The position numbers and the translations under genes were made by a program. This document shows, in pieces, positions 6,492-10,408 of a stretch of DNA of 10,408 nucleotides (within the stretch, counting starts at the first letter, position 1; every line of letters begins with the position of its first letter). The notes under the pieces were generated by a model. It saw only the letters and a list, made by a program, of their open reading frames with translations. It was not told the DNA's origin and did not search any database. The DNA lies in NCBI GenBank assembly GCA_017395715.1, contig JAFQNZ010000261.1, positions 1 to 10,408 of the forward strand, given 5' to 3'. Source of the stretch: Clostridia bacterium. GTDB lineage: Bacteria > Bacillota > Clostridia > Oscillospirales > CAG-272.

Positions 6492-9001
6492 CAGTGAACG
6501 CTTACCGCAGTGGAATTGCCGTTGACTGTTACGCTCCAACCGTCGAGCGAGCCGCACAGGGTTTTGACATCGCATTTTTCGCCGCTGAAGGACACCGTGC
6601 CGATAACGCCGTCAAAGGCAAACGGAACGGTGAGATTTTCGCGGTAAGGCGAGAAATCGAGCTTCTTTTCGGCGATGTTGACGCGCATGCCCGATGCTGC
6701 CAGCAGGGTTGTCCACGAGGAGAGGGGGCGGGTGTATCGGAATCCGCATTCCCAGTGATCCCAGAAATGACCAAGGTGCATCTGGTTATCGTGGATGGAT
6801 TTTACTACGGTGTCGGAGATCCGGGAAAGTCCTACCGACATGGCAAGCGCGGCAAAGGCGTATCCAATGCCCGTCCAGACAGCTTCTGCCTGACAGTTTT
6901 TGTAGGTCATCACGCTGATAGGCTTGTCGGGCGGACAGGAAGCGTTCAGAAGTCCCTGCTCGGGATCGAAGTTTGCGGGGAAAATACGGCTGATCACGGC
7001 GCGGACACGGTCATCGGGGAGATTGGCGCCAATTCCTGCCATTCTCATGAACCATTCGCCGTCGATCTGGTCGGTCATGAGGGAGGAATCGACTATTGTG
7101 CCGTTTTCGTTATCGCTCTTCCAAAGATCGTAGTATTCACCGTTCCACAGACGTGCATCAAGTGAGGCAAGTCCTTTTTCAAGGATTTCGCTCCAGTGGT
7201 TTTTGCGAGAATTGTCACCAATGAGCTCGGCGATTTTGACAGCGGCACGGAGTGCGGACAGCCACAGAACCGAAATGTACACGGGTGTTCCCGAAAAATT
7301 CCATGCGTCGTAGGTGTTGCGGGTGGTTTCGGAATCCGGCAGACCGTCACCGTCGGTGTCAAGCTTTTCAATCGAATCCATCGCCTTTTGGACGGGAAGC
7401 CACAACCGTTCGAGATATCCGCGGTCGCCTGTGTAAAGATAATCGCGGTAAACCATGAGGACGAACTGGTTGTTCATGTCAACGCGGTCGAATCCGTTGT
7501 CAACGTGTTCGAGGTCGGGGGTGAAGAAATGGTGTACACGGCCGTCTGCACGCTGGAAGTCGGCGCCCATTTGCATCTGCGTTTTTTGCAGTTCGGGGAA
7601 GAGGGCAAGCAGACCGAAGGATGCGTGGTAGGTAATGTCGGTGGTATGGAAGCCACAGTAACCGAGCCCCTCCCAAAGTCCGAATTTTCCGTCGCGCAGA
7701 TACCACGAATCCTTGACGATGGTTGAAAGATGCGTGGACCATGCGTCGGGATAGAAGTCGGGCATATCGGTGTTGTAGAGAATATCTGCGAAGGAGACGG
7801 CTTTTTCAGCAATTTCCGGAGTGGATGCGAGAAATCTGTTGGCTTCGCGGGCGTCGGAGAAGTGGTTTTCGTAGTAGTGACCGAGACGCACATGATAGGG
7901 GCTAAAGTGGTTCGGGAAATACCATGAAAGAATGAAACGCACCGTCTTTTTCTCACCCGAAGCAAGCGTTACCTTGGAGCAAAGCGCGCAGGAACCGAAA
8001 TCGTTGCCCATTTTGTCCATGCACTTTCTTATGGTTGCAAGGAAGAGTCTCTTTTCTTCAAGTTTTGACGGGAATCCTTCCTTCACGTGAGTGAGACGTT
8101 CAAGATGAGATTTGGCGAAAGGATATTCACGGAGTTCGCTTATGTATCGGTCGAGCGCTTCTTCGGTGAGGTCGTTGACTTTTGGCGGTATCTCTTCGGG
8201 TCGGCGGTTTATTTTGGTGTTTGGGAGGCATCCTTTATCGCGGAATCCGAAGAGGAATGATTCCTGTGTTACACCGAGCGGAGTTCCCGTGACGTATTCG
8301 CGCAGAAAACGGAAATGCTCGGCTGTGATGTACGAAATTTCACCGCCCTGAGCCGACAGACAGACCGATCCGCGGTTGGCTTCGGTGAAATTTGCATTCC
8401 AGTGATAAACAGCAGGTGTGTTCAGGAATATGCCGGTTATGTCGTTGTCATGATAAAGCTCGTTCACGCATCCGCCGCGGTTGCAGAAGTTTGGCTCAAG
8501 AGAGGAAAGAAGGCTGACGGTGAGTTCTTTATCGGTGGGATTTTCAAGTGTAAAATCGAGATAGAAGCCCGGAGTTGAGCTGGCTTTGTAATCGTGGGGC
8601 ACAAAAGGAGAAATTGCACGCAGTTTAACGTCTGCCGCAAGAGCGGAGTCACCGTAAGACATATCGCACACGGGAAAACGCCCGTCAAAGGTGATCTCGG
8701 AAACGGGTTTGTTCCATGCGAACATGCGGTATGAGAAGTCGTCGGCAGAGGTTTTCATGCCAAGTTTGCGCACAATGGGAGCGCATCCGTTTTTCTGAAC
8801 GCGTACCCAAAAGGAAAGCGCACCTGTGCTTCCTTCGCCGTCGTCGGCTTTTCTTTCAAACAGTTTTGTGGTCCATCGCGGAGGGTTTGCGATCTGCCAC
8901 TGATGGAATTCGCCGTCGGGGAAAAGCTCTACCGAGCCTGTTCCGATACCGCCAAGAGCAATACCGCATTCTTGTGCTTTGTGAGAAATGATCTTTGCCA
9001 T
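6491..9001 (-). CDS. GH116 beta-glycosidase (GBA2-like beta-glucosidase)
   Basis: An 836-residue cytoplasmic enzyme with no signal peptide. The N-terminal domain opens with GIALGGIGTGSVELFPDGEF (13-32), the GH116 pattern shared with human GBA2, and contains KKTVRFILSWYFPNHF (351-366). The catalytic (alpha/alpha)6 domain carries EG-x2-Y at 444-448, with E444 aligning to the GBA2 nucleophile, SFGLLALFPEL at 461-471, VYRDYLYTGD at 517-526, and NTYDAW at 562-567, with D565 as likely acid/base. MTDQIDGEWF (642-651), EAVWTGIGYAFAA (706-718) and FRYTRPLSSW (754-763) match the family end. By family it removes beta-linked glucose (or related sugars) from small glycosides; the exact substrate is not readable. 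AAGGAGG at 9006-9012 supports the ATG. It has its own promoter and is a single-gene unit. The two catalytic residues are 121 apart against 150 in GBA2, so an intervening segment is shorter. Confidence 0.93.
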   Translation of the reverse strand: MAKIISHKAQECGIALGGIGTGSVELFPDGEFHQWQIANPPRWTTKLFERKADDGEGSTGALSFWVRVQKNGCAPIVRKLGMKTSADDFSYRMFAWNKPVSEITFDGRFPVCDMSYGDSALAADVKLRAISPFVPHDYKASSTPGFYLDFTLENPTDKELTVSLLSSLEPNFCNRGGCVNELYHDNDITGIFLNTPAVYHWNANFTEANRGSVCLSAQGGEISYITAEHFRFLREYVTGTPLGVTQESFLFGFRDKGCLPNTKINRRPEEIPPKVNDLTEEALDRYISELREYPFAKSHLERLTHVKEGFPSKLEEKRLFLATIRKCMDKMGNDFGSCALCSKVTLASGEKKTVRFILSWYFPNHFSPYHVRLGHYYENHFSDAREANRFLASTPEIAEKAVSFADILYNTDMPDFYPDAWSTHLSTIVKDSWYLRDGKFGLWEGLGYCGFHTTDITYHASFGLLALFPELQKTQMQMGADFQRADGRVHHFFTPDLEHVDNGFDRVDMNNQFVLMVYRDYLYTGDRGYLERLWLPVQKAMDSIEKLDTDGDGLPDSETTRNTYDAWNFSGTPVYISVLWLSALRAAVKIAELIGDNSRKNHWSEILEKGLASLDARLWNGEYYDLWKSDNENGTIVDSSLMTDQIDGEWFMRMAGIGANLPDDRVRAVISRIFPANFDPEQGLLNASCPPDKPISVMTYKNCQAEAVWTGIGYAFAALAMSVGLSRISDTVVKSIHDNQMHLGHFWDHWECGFRYTRPLSSWTTLLAASGMRVNIAEKKLDFSPYRENLTVPFAFDGVIGTVSFSGEKCDVKTLCGSLDGWSVTVNGNSTAVSVH

Positions 9002-9030
9002 ATATCCTCCTTGAGTATGGTGATGTCATT

Positions 9031-9059
9031 ATTATAGCACACGAAAAAATGAATTGCAA
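9031..9059 (-). promoter_or_regulatory. Promoter of the GH116 gene
   Basis: On the minus strand TTGCAA (9054-9059), a 17-base spacer and a perfect TATAAT (9031-9036) sit about 30 bases before the start codon. No clear operator dyad is visible around it, so control may be weak or rest on a site I cannot recognise. Confidence 0.85.
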
Positions 9060-9087
9060 GTTTATCTGAGGGGTTGGGCATGAATGG

Positions 9088-9110
9088 AAAAAGGCTACCA
9101 CATGGTAGCC
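9088..9110 (-). terminator. Intrinsic terminator of the tail-anchored protein gene
   Basis: Read on the minus strand GGCTACCA-TG-TGGTAGCC (9093-9110) is followed at once by TTTTT (9088-9092), seven bases after the stop codon. The stem sequence is nearly the same as the palindrome at 6442-6463. It insulates the GH116 promoter from upstream transcription. Confidence 0.88.
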
Positions 9111-9116
9111 CTAAAA

Positions 9117-9605
9117 TTATATCAGATATGCAACAACACAGGCGATGACAACCAAAGCCGATACCACAAGACCGAGGCAACCGACGGATTCTTGCTGGGG
9201 TGTGTAGTTGGTCTGTCGTTTAGCATTGCGTGTGGTTGGTTGTGTGGTGCTTGATTGGCGCACTTGTATCGTTTGTTTTCTCAATAGTGCAAGAGGATCT
9301 GTCCGGTTTAGGATTCGTTCCCTGAACGATTCGACAAAATCGATATCTTCTTCTGTGCAGACGTCATAGTCAAGCGGTTCGTCAGAATGAGCGATTTCGT
9401 TTCGGGCGTTACGTACTTTCTTTAAGTGGTTATAATCGGATGTCCAGTTTTTTACTTTGAAAGTGCCTTGATAGCTGTTCTGTTCCATATCTTCCAGGTA
9501 TAACGTGACACCGAGCCTATTATCCGGAGTGGTTCCGTAGATATCTCTGCATAAGCGATCAAGCTTCTTAAACTTGTCAAAAAACGCATAATTCAAATTG
9601 CTCAT
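9117..9605 (-). CDS. Small tail-anchored protein with HEPN-like RNxxxH motif (function unknown)
   Basis: A 162-residue protein that I do not recognise as any characterised protein. Residues 1-111 look like a compact helical domain containing FFDKFKKLDRLCRDIYG, GVTLYLEDMEQNSYQG and HLKKVRNARNEIAH (60-73). R68-N-x3-H73 fits the R-x4-6-H motif of HEPN domains, many of which are RNases of defence and toxin systems, and DPLALLRKQ closes the domain. Residues about 112-140 are a polar, Thr/Gln/Ser-rich linker. Residues 141-162 (VGCLGLVVSALVVIACVVAY, then LI) form one membrane helix at the extreme C-terminus, so the domain should face the cytoplasm as a tail-anchored protein. AAGGAGG four bases before the ATG at 9603-9605 decides the start over an in-frame ATG 54 bases upstream. 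No convincing -10 box was found. Enzymatic activity is unproven. Confidence 0.8.
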   Translation of the reverse strand: MSNLNYAFFDKFKKLDRLCRDIYGTTPDNRLGVTLYLEDMEQNSYQGTFKVKNWTSDYNHLKKVRNARNEIAHSDEPLDYDVCTEEDIDFVESFRERILNRTDPLALLRKQTIQVRQSSTTQPTTRNAKRQTNYTPQQESVGCLGLVVSALVVIACVVAYLI

Positions 9606-9657
9606 GGGGCCTCCTTGGCTTTGTTGTAGGGGGATTCTGAACCCTGCTTTGTCAATC

Positions 9658-9699
9658 AATCAAGGCGAAGCCTTGTATATCATCCGCAACTTGTTGCGG
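9658..9699. repeat. Small hairpin repeat, copy 1
   Basis: Two hairpins sit in tandem: CAAGGC-GAA-GCCTTG (9661-9675), the spacer TATATCAT, then CCGCAAC-TT-GTTGCGG (9684-9699). The stretch 9658-9683 matches 10322-10348 at 23 positions with one length change. Chains of short palindromes joined by ATGATATA-type spacers are a dispersed repeat style I associate with clostridial genomes. This copy lies between the tail-anchored protein gene and the end of the kinase-like gene. 9700-9759 holds nothing further I can name. Confidence 0.65.
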
Positions 9700-9759
9700 T
9701 ATTGCGAACAAAAGGTGTCCGCTTTTCTCCGGTGCATCCGCTCGACAAATTCCAATTTA

Positions 9760-10260
9760 TCAAATAGCTTTTATTATTTCTCTCACATCTTTTTTGCTTG
9801 ATAACCAAATAACTTTGTTCTCATATTTATCTAAAATGGTCTTTATTTCTTTTAGGTTTTTATTTTGAAAAGTCTCTGTCCATTTCAACAAGTTATAGAC
9901 TGATTTCAGCGTTTCTCTTTTTCCTTTTTGTATTCCAAACTTTCTTTTTATAGATCGTATAATAATTCTACTCTTATACAAATATCTTGGCATATCCAAA
10001 ACATAGATTATATCTGCTTCGTCAAAACTTTGCTGCACCCATGCGTAATATACACCCTCAATTACCCATTCATTATTGTTTAAGATTTCCTGCAACAATG
10101 CGTTTCTTTCTTCAAGTGGTCTTTTTGTTCCATATCCTTCGGCGTTATTATCCCATTGAATATCATCTAAATCAAAATGCGGAATGTTGTATTTCTTTGC
10201 AAGAGCATTTGCTAAATAAGTTTTTCCAGAACCACTGCACCCAATTATATGTATTTTCAC
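9760..10260 (-). CDS. P-loop adenylate-kinase-like NTPase (FlaR / topology-modulation type)
   Basis: A 166-residue protein starting MKIHIIGCSGSGKTYLANAL, with the Walker A GCSGSGKT at 7-14 right at the N-terminus. FDLDDIQW (29-36), EWVIEGVYYAW (64-74), ADIIYVLDMPR (82-92) and the Arg/Lys-rich SRIIIRSIKRK (97-107, probable lid) follow the pattern of small adenylate-kinase-like proteins often labelled DNA topology modulation protein FlaR; that label is weakly grounded and the true substrate is unknown, probably a nucleotide or small molecule. The start is GTG (10258-10260), supported by GGAGG at 10270-10274 with a 9-base spacer. The gene is visibly more AT-rich than its neighbours and sits between two copies of a hairpin repeat, which suggests acquisition by transfer. 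No T-tailed terminator follows it. Confidence 0.85.
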   Translation of the reverse strand: MKIHIIGCSGSGKTYLANALAKKYNIPHFDLDDIQWDNNAEGYGTKRPLEERNALLQEILNNNEWVIEGVYYAWVQQSFDEADIIYVLDMPRYLYKSRIIIRSIKRKFGIQKGKRETLKSVYNLLKWTETFQNKNLKEIKTILDKYENKVIWLSSKKDVREIIKAI

Positions 10261-10298
10261 GAAACAACACCTCCACTAAATTCTTATTTATCGGTTAG

Positions 10299-10327
10299 AT
10301 TATATCACACAATCGCAAACAAATCAA
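10299..10327 (-). promoter_or_regulatory. Promoter of the P-loop kinase-like gene
   Basis: On the minus strand TTGATT (10322-10327), a 17-base spacer and TATAAT (10299-10304) precede the GTG start by about 38 bases; TGA before the -10 gives an extended -10. The -35 box coincides with the edge of the hairpin repeat at 10322-10393. Confidence 0.75.
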
Positions 10328-10393
10328 GGTACAAGCCGTGTATATCATAAATGATGCATCGCCTGCGGCGACATGATGCGTTTGCGTCGCAAA
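10322..10393. repeat. Small hairpin repeat, copy 2
   Basis: It begins with a diverged copy of 9658-9683 (its first hairpin no longer pairs well), then TATATCAT and two further palindromes: TCGCC-TGC-GGCGA (10359-10371) and TTTGCG-T-CGCAAA (10381-10393), separated by ATGATG-type spacers. The array probably continues past the window. No gene is visible between 10328 and the right edge. Confidence 0.6.
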
Positions 10394-10408
10394 TATGATG
10401 TTGCTCCC

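Noticed and set aside
10322..10408. Successive palindromes considered as a CRISPR array
   Set aside because: Units are short, unequal and self-complementary with 6-10 base spacers; there are no regular direct repeats or spacers of CRISPR size and no cas genes.

Overview
The window looks like chromosomal DNA of a gut-type clostridium (Bacillota, Clostridia; the Oscillospiraceae/Ruminococcaceae are my best guess). The pointers are strong AGGAGG ribosome binding sites, TTGACA-N17-TATAAT-type promoters, A-tract/T-tract intrinsic terminators, and small palindromic repeats of a kind common in these genomes. The assignment is inference from style and protein families, since no marker gene is present.

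Layout. (1) 1-3323, minus strand: an autoregulated multidrug-export operon. A MarR-family regulator is followed by two half ABC exporters, the second cut off by the window edge. The three genes are tightly coupled (a 4-base ATGA overlap, then a 1-base gap). The regulator's promoter is near-consensus, and a 42-bp inverted repeat covers its -10 edge and start site. The first exporter has the degenerate ATP site (Asp for the catalytic Glu, Gln for the H-loop His) typical of one half of heterodimeric exporters. (2) 3324-3612: no gene, but a MITE-like palindromic element of about 183 bp. (3) 3613-4735: an XRE-type regulator with a long helical C-terminal domain, transcribed divergently from the next gene across a 244-base control region holding two good promoters. 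(4) 4736-6334, plus strand: a GH13 alpha-glucosidase with oligo-1,6-glucosidase signatures. (5) 6335-6490: convergent intergenic region packed with four hairpins. (6) 6491-9059, minus strand: a cytoplasmic GH116 (GBA2-like) beta-glycosidase with its own promoter. (7) 9088-9605: a small tail-anchored protein with an RNxxxH (HEPN-like) motif, ending in a terminator whose stem repeats the palindrome found beyond the GH116 gene. (8) 9658-10408: an AT-rich P-loop kinase-like gene between two copies of a hairpin repeat, one of which appears to supply its -35 box.

How the parts fit: the two glycosidases have no signal peptides and probably split imported isomalto-oligosaccharides (GH13) and beta-linked glycosides (GH116) inside the cell. 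The divergent regulator is the obvious candidate controller of the GH13 gene. The export operon is a separate, self-contained drug or stress response module. The right end looks like accessory DNA. I do not see an undescribed multi-gene system here. The most unfamiliar parts are the HEPN-like tail-anchored protein and the repeat/promoter arrangement at the right end.
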